Assembly: GCA_025093985.1 (NCBI GenBank) | Contig: JACAAK010000005.1 | Span: forward strand, 1,550,001 to 1,614,000 | Direction: 5' to 3' | DNA from: Calvatia gigantea | Taxonomy: Eukaryota > Basidiomycota > Agaricomycetes > Agaricales > Lycoperdaceae | Length of the DNA stretch: 64,000 nt | Shown here: piece after piece, positions 1-11,362 of the stretch | Numbering within the stretch: the stretch's first letter is position 1 | Layout: each line of letters starts with the position of its first letter | Notes under the pieces: model-generated | Databases searched by the model: none | Told to the model about the DNA's origin: nothing | The model's input: only the letters and a program-made list of their open reading frames with translations | Made by a program: the position numbers and the translations under genes

Positions 1-648
1 AAACAAGCCGAGTTACTCGCTTGCAGATGACACGCGCCCTTCCGAAAATTAAGCCGCACAGAGGCTGGCCGCCGAACGCAGGAGATAGATCCACGCGGTA
101 CAATATTCATCTTTACACAGAGCTATTAACGCCAGTCGCACGCAAGAATACATTCAATACAAGTATATCACCTTCCCTGGCCACTCGGTGCTCAGGCCTC
201 AGGCCTCAGGCCCAATCATTGATAACCGACTTTCCGATCCGGTTCCTTCCCGAGGACATGAGGATTGATCCGAAGGCCATTATCACCAGCCGAAAAGATC
301 TCCAAAAGTCGAGCTTCCAGGTATCGCGTCACCAGCACGGCAGAGGTCTTCTAGCGTGCCCTTCAGGAGTAAGAATCGTAAAACTCCTAAGTCTCTCACT
401 ACCACACAAAGTGGGTTTTTCTCTCCATGAAAGTGTTTCTGTCTATACACTATAGCAGCGAGTATGCAAATAAGAACACCGGACAGCAAAAATATGATGA
501 TAGACTCTATCCTAATCCTTTTATTGTGGTGTAAGGTGGGGAATATATATAACGGGTGGATGAGGTAGGATACTTGGGGGGGGGAGGTCCAACGAAAAAC
601 GAAAGACGCGTAGTGGGACAGAGAACGAGGGCCCGGGGGTAGAGGCAT
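1..648. other. Intergenic / 3' flank, no supported gene
   Basis: I find no convincing coding exon here. The open frames lack recognisable family features and consistent splice structure. The right end is the 3' flank of the phosphate carrier. A triple direct repeat of the 7-mer CAGGCCT lies at about 192-212. Confidence 0.5.
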
Positions 649-1831
649 TTATTTACCACCAGTGGTGCCCATGCCCATGGTCGACTTGAACGTATCATAG
701 ATCCACCATTGGAAGCCAGTGAGAGTACCTAAGGAATGCCATCTATTAAATCTCTGTTCTACACAGTATCTGGAAGTGGAAGGCTCACCGATCATGATAA
801 CACGAGTACCGAGACCCTTGGTAGCAAGCGACACAACACCAACTTCCTTGGCGATGGTGCCAAGACTCTTGCCCTTGTTTTCAGTCTTACCGAGTTGCGA
901 GACAAGCGAATCGGCAGGATGAGAAACGATAGCACAAACAACACCGGCGAGATAACCAGAAGCGAAGGTAACACCGAGCTGAGTGCCCTTGCCATAAGAC
1001 TCTTTAGGTTCGGTGAAGACGTGGGTGTAAAAGAGTTGGACAATCTTCTCAAAGAAGAAGAATTTGGCCATGGTATAGGGGATCTGAATGAAACAATTAC
1101 GTCAATACTCTGTTGGGAATGTAAACTTTTTTTTTTTTGTGTATTACCTGACGCGACCACAGAGGTACGAGGGAGCCGAAAGGGTACCTAGTCTCAATCT
1201 TGGTCCTGCTCATCTCTTTGAGAGCAGCACCAAAGGGAATAGGGAAAGTGCCAGTAGGGCTAGTTTGGATTTTGACTTTGGTCATCTCGAACGGGCAGAG
1301 GGCGAGGTCGGCAAAGACCTCGGCAGAGGCGGAACCAGCGAGCCAAATTGCGGGCTTGTACTTGTTGGAAAGCTCCTCACCAGCCAAGTTCATGTAGGCA
1401 TCTTTGAAAACTTCATAGAGACCGTACTTGAACATTCCCTGGAGGGAGTAGCCGACAAAGGTGGGGCCGAAACCTTTCCAGATACCCTTGGAACCCTCCT
1501 CAGCTACGAGGGTTTTGAGGGCACCGCCGAGCTTGGTGTATTTGCCGGGGTTGACCTGTGGTGGTAATTTGTGAGAGGGATCGCGAAGTGCGAACGCGAT
1601 GAAACATTACCTGCATGTTACATTTGGCAACATCGAGAGGTGTGATACCGGCGTGTGTAATACCACAAGCGAGGATGCCACCAAGCATGCACTTCGCGTA
1701 GTAAGAGGTGTCGTGGGGCACAGGCCCAAGATACCTAGACGGTGATGGCTGTGGGTGAGCAAGTAGGTAGGAGGTGAGTGAAACGAGTGGACTGACCTAG
1801 CATCCCATTTGCCCGTAGGAGATGAAGCCAT
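649..1831 (-). CDS. MIR1: Mitochondrial phosphate carrier (PiC, MIR1-like)
   Basis: Inner-membrane transporter of the SLC25 family that imports inorganic phosphate into the mitochondrial matrix for ATP synthesis. Five exons (1831-1797, 1734-1611, 1555-1148, 1083-789, 728-649) joined by GT-AG introns give 313 residues, the usual length for this carrier. The three carrier signature positions are visible: PLDVAK in repeat 1, PFEMTK in repeat 2 and PADSLV in repeat 3. The C-terminal stretch GTLTGFQWWIYD followed by a Gly/Met-rich tail is typical of phosphate carriers rather than other SLC25 members. The start is the first ATG, giving MASSPTGKWDAR before intron 1. It is divergent from SEC20, with 209 bp between the start codons. 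I see no frame problems; the assignment is firm. Confidence 0.95.
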
Positions 1832-2040
1832 GGAGGAGTATTAGAGGATAGGAAAAGAGTCTAGTCTAAGGCTCTAAGCCGTTGGGGAGATGGAAGTGGA
1901 CAAGAGAAGATGTGCCAGCACAGGCCAAATGTCGGCTTTTTCTGAAAAGTCCTTTGGCCGCGCTCTCACGGCTCTTTCCGCCCAAAGCCGACTAGCCAAT
2001 CACATCACACTTCTTCATTAGGAAAATACGCACGTTCTCC

Positions 2041-3066
2041 ATGTTCGACGACCACACAACTACTGCTATCGACGCTGCCAGGCGTAGAATTCACGACATT
2101 GGCGACTTCCAGATCCCTCGTCTCAGAAAATGCGAGTCGTCGCTAACAGACCAAAGCCAGTTGGCAGCAGAGTTGCGTGAGGATATAGATAGTGTCAGCA
2201 GACTGGTGGAGGAACTTGCAGTGGCCATTGAGGACCAACAGGGTGAGAAAGCCAAGAGAGAACTCGAAAAGACAGTCAACGAGATACGGGATGCGCTTTC
2301 TCAGTAGGTGAATATTCCTGCTCTGGCAGTTCCTTCCTCATGTAGTCATACAAGTGTAGACTGAGAAGAGACACCCGTGCTGCTCTGCTAACGTCCAAGA
2401 AGGCAATAGACTCGAGGAATGCTAGGGCCGTTCGTGAGGAGCTGTTCATTTCTGCTGCAGTGAAGGAGAAGCAGTCACTAAGTGAGAAAACCACGTACGT
2501 CCCCCCTGGCCATGTTTTGATTCCCTCATCATCCTCTGAGTATCTTTTAGGGATGACGCCCTTATGCAAGCTAATGACGACGTCACCGAGGCTCTTCGCC
2601 GCACAATAGCCCTGATGCAGGGCGAATTGGAACGTTCGGTTCTCACTACTCAGATGCTAGGTGTGTAGTTTTTGACTTGGCTCGTCCTCCTGGGACACCG
2701 GATTCATTGAAATTGGTAGACGACTCGACTGCCACATTGCGGGCTACATCACAGACCCACGATACCCTCAATACACTTATGATTACCTCCAAGCATCTCA
2801 TCACCGCCCTCGAAAAGGCCGACTGGCTCGACCGCATCCTCATACTCTCTGCATTCATGTTCTTCATCCTCGTCGTACTTTTTATCATCAAGCAACGCTT
2901 CATCGACCGTGGGCTCCGAATCGCATTCTGGTGGACCAAGTTCATTCCCCTTCCAAATTTCCACAACAAACAAACGAGTGTCCTGAAAGTTGCGGAGGAG
3001 GGTAGTGTCCCCTGTGAGCGCAGCGGTGGCCACAGCAGCAAGCGCTCTGTCGAGTTTAGTAGCTAG
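2041..3066 (+). CDS. SEC20: Sec20 family Golgi-to-ER SNARE (frame break near the 3' end)
   Basis: Membrane SNARE of the retrograde Golgi-to-ER fusion machinery (Dsl1/Ufe1/Use1/Sec22 system). Four exons (2041-2303, 2360-2494, 2551-2660, 2720-3066) encode 284 residues as read. The N-terminal half is heptad-rich coiled coil. The C-terminal part has the family block DDSTATLRATSQTHD, then ALEKADWLDRILILSAF, a hydrophobic anchor (FMFFILVVLFIIK) and the lumenal FWWTKFIP motif. As read, the tail after the anchor ends at 3066 in low-quality sequence. Removing one C from the CCCC run at 3009-3012 would continue the frame to a stop at about 3197-3199, giving an Ala/Ser-rich lumenal tail ending in HLEL, which resembles the HDEL retrieval signal of yeast Sec20. 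The true end is therefore probably 3199. Confidence 0.9.
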
Positions 3067-3425
3067 TGGCAGTTTGAGCGCCACAATATCGCCGTCATCT
3101 ATCGTAATAGTGTCAGAGACGACCACATTAGGTAGCGAGCCATCACCCGCCCATATCTCCCCAGTGCCAGAACCAGAGACTATCCACCTAGAGTTGTAAT
3201 ACTTTTTTGCATATGTTTTGTCTTTACAGTTCATAATATTTAATTTTGGAGACAGTTCTTTTTGTTCGCGAACACCCCCTGAAATTTAATTCGGTCCGAT
3301 TCCTTATTCGGAAGCGACTTACAGAAGAAGGAAGATAATTCCCAGGAATGTTGCGATGAGATTAAATACGCTTGGAGACGTTAGGATACCCGAATATTTT
3401 CGTTCTTCATCCGACTCACCACAGA

Positions 3426-4637
3426 ATGTCTCCCATAGCCCTCTCACCAAAACCTGTTTCCCTCAACGGCGCTGCATACCCACACAACTTCAAGACCACT
3501 GCGACTACTGCACCAGCACCTTCAACCCCTGCCTCTCCACCTTCCCTCAATGTCCCTACCACCGCGCAATTCACCCCGTCCACCAACACAACACAACCAT
3601 GGCGTCCTAAGCAAGTCGACACACCCAAGCGTACTTCATTCTCATTTGACACCATGCCCGAAGCTCTCGAGGCCTTTGCAAACGGTGAATTCCTTGTCGT
3701 AATGGACGACGAGAATCGAGAGAACGAAGGTGACCTTATTATCGCTGCAAGTCAATGCACCACCGAAAAAATGGCATGGATGATCAAGCACACAAGGTTC
3801 GTTAGTTCTCCCCATCGCTCAGTGATTAACCTGCTTACTCACTATCATGTGAAACTGGACCCTTTTGTCATATCATCACGTTGCTCTTTTGACATACATT
3901 ACCCAACTCCAATTCCAGTGGATTCATATGTTGTGCACTCCCAGGCTCACGTCTTGAGGAACTCGGAATCCCAATGATGGTCCCAGACAACCAAGACCTT
4001 TACCGAACGGCGTTCACCGTCACAGTTGACTACAAACATGGTACGTTCCTCAGTTCCATCTCCCCAACCAACCCTTCCCCCCCCCCCCAAATTTTTTTCG
4101 CAACTCCACAAACCGCGGATCAACGTAAATTCATATCAACCGAGGGCCGAATGGTGTCCATCCATCTGTCTATCTCTCGGCTATTCACGAAACCACCCCG
4201 CCTCCATACACATCCCTTCAATCCATGGCTCCTATCTGAATTGCGTCCACATCCCAGGTACCACAACCGGCATCTCCGCTCAAGACCGCTCATTCACCGC
4301 ACGCGCACTCGCGTCCCCACATGTCCACGCCAGTGATTTCACCCGTCCAGGCCACATGGTCCCCCTCCGCGCTCATGATGGCGGCGTCCTCACACGCAAA
4401 GGCCACACCGAATCCTCTGTCGACCTTTGCCTCTTGACTAACCAACCTCTCGCTGGTGTTTTGTGTGAACTTGTTAATGATGATGCGATGGGCACTATGG
4501 CTCGGAGAGATGATTGCCGTGCTTTTGCTGATAGGTGGGGTTTGAAGATGATTACCGTTGAGATGATTGCGGAGTGGGAGAGGAGTGTTGGGTCGCAGCA
4601 GCAGCAAAGCCAAAATGGTGCTACTCCCTCCCTATAA
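3426..4637 (+). CDS. RIB3: 3,4-dihydroxy-2-butanone 4-phosphate synthase
   Basis: Riboflavin pathway enzyme that converts ribulose 5-phosphate to 3,4-dihydroxy-2-butanone 4-phosphate and formate with Mg2+. Three exons (3426-3796, 3919-4040, 4258-4637) give 290 residues. The acidic metal-binding loop [10 protein letters not shown] appears soon after [11 protein letters not shown]. It is followed by the [20 protein letters not shown] substrate region and the histidine-containing block [15 protein letters not shown], then GHTESSVDL. About 70 Pro/Thr-rich residues precede the catalytic domain, an extension absent from short yeast forms. The ATG at 3426 is the first in frame. Intron 2 is unusually long for this window (217 nt) and contains poly-C and poly-T tracts. 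Confidence 0.95.
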
Positions 4638-4915
4638 TAATGTTATTTTCTTTTTATATTCTTTAACAACTTCAAAGTAGTTTATATCTGTTTGATGCGG
4701 AGGATATCTAGGATAGTTGGAATGTATACCTGTACATGTATACACTTTTTGCAGTTCCATTTAGATTATTCGGATAGCGGATCACGATGATGGATGGCGT
4801 GAATCAATAGGCTATGTATACAGATCAACGCGTCCGTGTGTAGAAATAGAATTACAGGATGTATAGCCTATATGGCAGAAAGCAACGCAGGAACCCAAAT
4901 GATAGCCAAGAGTAA

Positions 4916-7787
4916 CTACAGTGGTGGTAAAGGACGACGACACTGGGGGCATATATTCTTGATTGCCAACCACTGACAAAAGAACTCCATCAATGACGAA
5001 GCAACAAAGAAAGCACCTGGACACTCACTTTTTCTAGACATTCCGTATGCTATCATAAATCAAGTGTACAGTTAGTCAACTCGGACTCATCTAGCAAGAC
5101 ACATTCACTCACGAATAAATGATGACAAGGCGCCAAGCTATATTCTCTCCTTCTGGCCGCCCCACCCACCCCAATTTGCACTGCATTGAGGAACCCGCTT
5201 GAACTTGCAGCTGTGTTTCTCCGTTCACTTGCCTCTTCTCCATCTGTATCTCCTCTCCATCCCTTCCCTTTGTTCTTCTCGTTTTCATGTTCTTCCTGTT
5301 CCTGAGACGCCTGTAGTCGCACCGAGGGATCAACATAAATTGCATCCATACAAATTGAGCAATCGCCCAATGATTTTTCTGGTGCCTCGGAGTCCGGAAG
5401 TGGCATGGGGGGATGGTAGTCGTATAGCTTGGGAGCGCGGTACTGGGTTCAATGAATCAGAAATTAGTCCTCCATCAAGTAGTAAGGCGAAATTGTTACA
5501 TACCCTCGGTGGTATGAAGAACGACGGCCCGATACGTTCTTGCAATACAATAACGAGCGCTTGGAACGTAACGAAGCAAGCTAACCAGAAGGCCCATCCT
5601 ACAAATTTTAAAAAAGTCAGTTGTTTCAAAAGCTAGGTCCCTCATTTGACCTACCTCGTGGCTCAACGTCCAATACGTTATATGGGCATGCTAAAAAGTC
5701 TACTACAATCAGCCCCATACATACAACACAGAAAGAAGAAACTTACATAGAGCGCCAGCCAACCGACAAACCGTCGTACCAATGATATAGCTCACCGATA
5801 ACCCACTCGTCCGTCCCCTTCTAGCTGAACGCCAGATCTGCGGTAGCCATATCCACGAATATGTCACAGCCACAAAAAGCATGGATAATGTTGGTGAAAG
5901 AATCACGCGGACTGTCGTACTCAGGAAGATGAATAGAACGATCCCTGCGCACTATGATAAGCATTCTCAAGGAAATTGTCGAAAAGGATACGGCACTTAC
6001 AGAGTCTGGCTTGAGGATCCGTCCGTACATGGTGAACGAAAAACCTGAAGAAAGACGAATTTGGATCATTTTGCTGTGGTGGCGGTGGAACAGGTGCGGG
6101 GCTTTCAGACCCCTGGATTTGGAAGATTAAAGCCGCAAATTGCTGTAGGAAACGCATGAACCCGCGCAGGAAGATTGCGAAACCATGTGACTTACTGCCT
6201 CCTGGATGAAAAGGACGCAAGACAGGAATGCGGTGGCCATGAGTGCCAACGAGGCTCTACCTTCCGCGAGGATAGCAAAGGTAATATGACCCGCAAAACA
6301 GACTGCGTCGATGGTTGCATTGATGAGGAAGGTCCATCGAGAAACACGCGACACCCCAGAGGGCGTCCGACTCTGTTCAACTTGACGTGCAAATAGTATT
6401 AATGCAGTCAAATATACCAAAGCCGACAGTGCACCGTCTGGGATTTGACAATCAAAATATTGAAAATGTGATGCTGCTGCGAGAAGCTACTCACATGATG
6501 TCATTTTATTGAAAAACGTCTGTGACCTCAAACCTTGGGTACTGTGTATCTCGTACAGAATACCACATTCCTTGCTCAACAGAATGGCAGACAACGACAT
6601 TTTGGGTGGCTTGACTGTCGAGATGCCGGTGGGATGTTGTATCTCACTCTCAAGCTCTTGCATAAGGTAATCCGGAATGGGTACGGGGTGAAACTGGGCA
6701 TAGAAGGTAAACGGGCATCCGGATTTCGGAGTATCTTCTTCAATCAAGAAAGTAAGCACAAGCTTGGAACTCAAGGATATGCGCCACTCACCAGTGGTGG
6801 AATCAGAGTCAACCAAACCATCGTCAATCAAATTCTTTAGCTTAATGATTCTATGTTCGAGCTCTGCTGTTATGATCTGAGCAGTCTCGTTCATTCTGTC
6901 TGCAGGAACGATAGATGGAAGGAGTCGGATAGTCAAGTGGACGTCTATAACCATATTAGATTATAATTCAAGTAGAAACTAAATGCACGAACCCAAAAGG
7001 CTCGACCAGACCAACAATCGACCCTTGAGATGGGAAATGGACCCCATCTAAGTCGAGACGTAAGGTTTCTTGTGATATCTCATCTGTGAACTCCATCCTG
7101 GCCTAGATGTAACAAGTTGGCTTCATATCAGTGTAGAAGGGAAATGTGATACGTACATGAACAGCAACTAAATCCTTCGCATCGCCCGGATTCTTCTGCA
7201 ACGCCAGAGGCTCCTTCTCGTGCAATGTCATGACCATCTTGTTAGACGCCGTCCAATTCCAGGTGGAGCCCATTTCAATCATTTCTGTGACATTGGCTCC
7301 GGCTACGTAGCGTTCCGCTAGTGGTCTCCACGACAGCGAATCGTCCCTCTCCAAATGTATCGGTGTAATGTTATAGAACCGCGCATTCCCTCGAACATAT
7401 CCGGTGATATTAGGATGATACGACTCTCGAAGGTGATCCAAGGCATGGCCTTCAATATGGAAGGAATTCAACAACGGGGGAAGGGTGAGGTCCCGCTCGG
7501 GCTACGAACGTGGAATACCATGATCCCCAGTTCATAGAATGTTACGAGTCCAAACTCACCATTGTAAAATTTGACGCAGTTCCATTCATCCAAGCAGTAT
7601 AATTCGATAGTTGATTCTCCAGCATATTTATTGTATCCTGATAGTGATGTCTTGCTAAGAACTCGTCGCCGTTATGACTCGTCAGGAGGAAGAGTATGAT
7701 GCTGATGAGGAGGAAGGACGGCACAGAGCTACGAGGTTGATTTCTGTCATTGGCCGCGTTCCCTGTCTCCTCATCTCGACCGTCCAT
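4916..7787 (-). CDS. TUL1: Tul1/Dsc1-type transmembrane RING ubiquitin ligase (one frame break)
   Basis: E3 ligase subunit of the Golgi/endosomal Dsc complex, which ubiquitinates membrane proteins and, in some fungi, processes SREBP. Twelve or thirteen exons. The N-terminus has a hydrophobic anchor (FLLISIILFLLT), then a lumenal domain with several NxT/NxS sites (e.g. NYTAWMNGTASNFT). A run of membrane segments follows (ATIDAVCFAGHITFAILAEG, TTVRVILSPTLSMLFVAV, GWAFWLACFVTFQALVIVL). The C-terminus is a RING-H2 domain: CSIC, then CHHLF, HTECLEK, W and CPQC, ending RRPLPPL. The HTECLEK stretch is a 21-nt exon (5029-5049). At 6992-6998 (+ strand CCCAAAA) the intron donor phase is off by one and one extra base must be assumed. 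An in-frame 54-nt intron at 6738-6791 is likely. About 735 residues when corrected. The start at 7787 gives MDGRDEETGN. Confidence 0.9.
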
Positions 7788-7962
7788 ATAGGAAATGAAG
7801 TGGTGATCGTCGTTGTCGGTGTCGACAACTGCGCGTGTGCAGGCTCGACTGACCAAGTTGTTGCTCTGATGCAATGCCAGGGTCTGTTTCCTTTCCTGGT
7901 CGTTGTCACTGATGTCACACAACACGTGCTCTCTTATCGTGCACCGCGCCGAAGCGCGTTGA
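7788..7962. promoter_or_regulatory. Bidirectional TUL1/NNF1 upstream region
   Basis: Only 175 bp separate the start codons of TUL1 (minus) and NNF1 (plus). The segment must hold the 5' ends of both, although one frame remains open through it on the minus strand. I see no clear TATA box. Confidence 0.4.
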
Positions 7963-8797
7963 ATGTCAAACATAACCATGTTCGACCAGGCTGGCAGTCG
8001 GAGATGGATGCACTTCCAGTCTGCTTTACAGCTCGCAATACAGCGTTCTGCACGTAAATGGACGTAGGTGAAGTCCACTCTCGCTCTTAGTATAGGCTAA
8101 GCTGAGAAAGACCCTAGATTTGAAGATTTTGCCGAGTGCTTTCCACTCTATGTCGAAGAGGAGAAAAACCCGGCCTTAGTCACATTCAACGTTATCTCGG
8201 ACTTTATCGAGAAGCAAGACAGAGTATGACATCCCCCCGAGATATGATCGCTGGATTCTAACTAAATCATCACCAGGACGATATCACTGCCCTGTTTGAG
8301 AAGTACCACGTGAAGGACAACATCGACATCCTCCATAAGATCGTTACCGAGGCAAAAACCCGAAAAGAAAGAGCAGAAGCATCAAAAGATGTGTGGAGGG
8401 AAGACTTACAGCCCCGTAATGCTGTCTGCGCACGCACAATACCCGTACTCAAAGCTGAGACTATTCGGTTAAGAGAAACTCTTGCTCAGGTGGGTTAAGT
8501 ACCCTCTAATCCCCAAGTAAAACTGTTAAATTACATTACCCCAGTAGCTGGAAGACCAAAATCGACAAATACAATCTCAACTGGACGAAAACATCAAAGC
8601 CAAGGATGAAGCTGACACACGACTCCTAGAGCTTCTGCAAAAACTTGACGATGTGTGTTCCCTTTTCGATATGTTATTACCTCAAGAGCTGAACATGTAT
8701 TTAGGTATACACCCATTGCGAGGAACTGCCAATGGACGCTATTGAAGACTGGACGGTGCAAACTGTGAACGCTCTCAAATCCTCAAATCTGCGATAA
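7963..8797 (+). CDS. NNF1: Nnf1/PMF1 kinetochore protein (MIND/Mis12 complex)
   Basis: Subunit of the Mis12/MIND complex that links the inner kinetochore to Ndc80. Five exons (7963-8053, 8102-8223, 8277-8489, 8548-8652, 8705-8797) give 207 residues, the family length. The N-terminal helix SRRWMHFQSALQLAI is followed by the Nnf1 signature DFAECFPLYVEEEKNPA, then an acidic segment and YHVKDNIDILHKIVTEA. The C-terminal half is coiled coil (ETIRLRETLAQLEDQNRQIQ). The exon-2 acceptor was chosen because it alone keeps the FAECFP frame open. It is transcribed away from TUL1. No breaks. Confidence 0.88.
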
Positions 8798-9303
8798 AAC
8801 GACATTGACTTGTTCTGACCTCTCAGGTTTCCACGGCTGGTAATCTACTTGTATTTCCTGCATTTTATATCCCCCTCTAGTTAGATACCACGCGAGCCTC
8901 TATATCAACTCGCAACAGCTATCAATCTTTTTGAATACCTTGGATGTTAACATAGAACCAGAAGTGGATGACCCAGAAGTGTTACCAGCGCCGTTTTAAA
9001 TCCCACAAAAAGTCAAATTGTGTTTCGATAAGGCTACACCAGAGGCTTGCAGCCGCAAGTACCACTGTTGAGGGTGCGAGGTGCGTAACCGGACCAAAGA
9101 GCTTCCGCGACCGTTGGGCAACATGGATGAATGCCTCGTGAGGGGCTCCGAAAATCCGTTGCCAATAACAACCCTCTGGAACCTCAGATGATTTTCTGGT
9201 TCAGTCCAGCATCCAAAGCTCAGCGCTCAGCGTTCAGCTTTTACAACAAACGGAAACATCTTCAGAACAAAATACAATGAATGACAAAAAGAGTCCACAC
9301 ACA
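8798..9303. other. Convergent intergenic region NNF1/ETP1
   Basis: Lies between the stop codons of NNF1 (plus) and ETP1 (minus). It holds the 3' flanks of both genes. I see no coding, RNA or repeat signal. Confidence 0.5.
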
Positions 9304-11362
9304 TCATCGACGTTTCTTCCCCTTCTTTTTCTTAGGGTTTGAAGGGGGTGGCACCACCTCAATTGACCCACCCGCCGCTTCTGCCCCTTCTCCGCCACCC
9401 TGCTCAATTTTTGCATTCGCATCAAGGAAGAACATCAAATCTCGAACTTGGTCCTGCAGCTCCTCAATCTTGCTAAAGCATTCATCCTTCCCCTTCTCCG
9501 CCTGCTCCAACCGGTCCTTCATTGACTTTATGTTCTTCATCAGACCCTCTGACACAGCCCTCTCCTCTTTCAACTCCTTGTCTAGTGTCCTCGTGAGCCC
9601 CATCATCCGGTCTGCCTTCTGCTCAGCCTTGGCTTTCGCCTTCTCCAGCTCTGCAATTTGTTTCCCCGCCTCGTCTTGCCGCTTTTTTCCTTCCTCTCGC
9701 TCAAGGTTTTTTTCGATATCCCTTTCCCGGTTTAGTTGTTCCACAACATCCTGTAAATCGCTTAACTGGGCCTTGAGTGCCGCGTTCTGCTCTTCGTAAT
9801 AGGCACGTTGCGAGTCTAGTTGCGAAGTAAGGAGGTAGGAATACTCGATTCCGATCGCCTCAATTTTCTCCGCGGACAGGGCATCAGCCTGGCTAGGACC
9901 CATTCCTCCATCCCTCGGCGAAGTACCCATTGAAGCGGCACTTGGAAGCTCGACTAGTTTCCCATCTGCCTTATTTTGGATGAGGCGATGAACATAACCA
10001 TCAGCTGCGTAATCCCAGACTCGCTGCGTCTCAAGTTCCAAGGCGTATAGATGAGTAGTTGCTTGATAATGAGCATGAGCGTGAGCCCGCCCGTATCTGC
10101 CACATCCAACATTCCCGCATATGAGGCATATCCATAAGTTCGTCGTCGACGGGCATTCCGAACAAGTGGAAGGGGAGGTCGCTAAAGAAGAACTGAAAAT
10201 AGGAGGACGGGACGAACGATTCGTTAGAGGTGTAGGGTGCGAAGTTAGTATATTTTGCGTATAACGGCAGACTGGGCATCTTTGAAAAATCAGCAGCTGC
10301 CTTTTGGTCAAAAAGTATCGACAACCTACCGACTATCACCCCATTTACTCAAACACATACAGTGGAAAGTGTGCGAACAGGGAACAGTGATGAGGCCTGT
10401 GACCGCAGAATCCATCCGTTCCAAGCAGACTGGACAAGTTGGAAGTTCTTGGGCAGGACCATAGGCGCTGCTCATCCGGGAGATAGCTTGAGACAATGTA
10501 TCGTCGGGTTCTATTTGGACTGAGAGGACATGAACAACATGACATATTTCTGGCTGTGTTGTCAATTGTAAGTAACCATATTGTAGGAAGGCTTGAGGGC
10601 ACGAACCTCCATGGAATTGAACGGCTTTCCGTTGTACATCTCAGCGAACTCTGCTGCGTCTGCCGGATTTGTGAACCTGATCAGTGTAATCGATCTGTTG
10701 GGTGCGGAATCTCTACAAAACCAAAAGCTGATATAGCAGTGCGAGCGCAACACAATGCACAAAAACGAACCGTATCATGCGGATATGTGCGACGCTTTCA
10801 ACAGCGGGACCAATGAACGCCAAAAAGTCCGAAGGCGTCATCCAAGATGGTACGGCTAGCACTCCGAGAGTTACCCCAGCATCCTCGCTCGCGGGTAAAA
10901 CCTCTGAAACCGATTTTGACAATTCCTCCGACGTAGGTTTATTACCAGAATCTCGAAAAATGTGGACGATGCCCTCAGGCAGATTAGTGCTGCCCGACTT
11001 GTTACGAGAACTAGGAACAAACGTGGCCTCGAGTGGACCTATAACAGATCATTGGCACATTACGTAGCTCATTAGTGATTTCTTGTAACGAACCTCTTCT
11101 GCGTTCTCTCTCTTTTCCAGCGGAGACAGACTGCCTTCTGCCCGAGGCTTCCATGTTCTCGAAGTCCATCCAGTCCACTTGCAATGGTCCAAATCTGTAA
11201 TCCTTCGCCTTTTTTTGAATGATGGAGTTTCGACGATTGAGGAGTGGTTTGTGTTGGGGGAACCTCTGGAAAATACGTTTGGGCGTAAATGTCTGGGCAA
11301 GACTGCGTCTCCTTTATTTTACCCTCGCCGTTCACGGAGATGACAATATGGTAGCCACGCAT
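9304..11362 (-). CDS. ETP1: Etp1/BRAP2-like RING and ZnF-UBP protein
   Basis: Homologue of yeast Etp1 and animal BRAP/IMP, a ubiquitin-binding RING protein. Six exons (11362-11336, 11265-11094, 11038-10771, 10712-10607, 10553-10330, 10279-9304) give 590 residues. Order of parts: a short N-terminus, the family block [15 protein letters not shown], an RRM-like BRAP2 region ([20 protein letters not shown] ... [20 protein letters not shown]), a RING-H2 domain (CPVCLERMD ... [13 protein letters not shown] ... CPVC), a ZnF-UBP domain ([30 protein letters not shown]), a long coiled coil and a Lys/Arg-rich tail ending KKKKGKKRR. The first exon is only 27 nt, and its donor (GTGAAC) is inferred from frame, so the N-terminus is the weakest part. 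Confidence 0.92.

Noticed and set aside
283..648. 121-codon minus-strand frame downstream of the phosphate carrier
   Set aside because: Separate from the carrier frame after its stop; no family features.
9281..9799. 172-codon Ser/Phe-rich plus-strand frame
   Set aside because: Exact antisense of the Lys/Glu-rich coiled coil of ETP1; composition is the mirror of that repeat.
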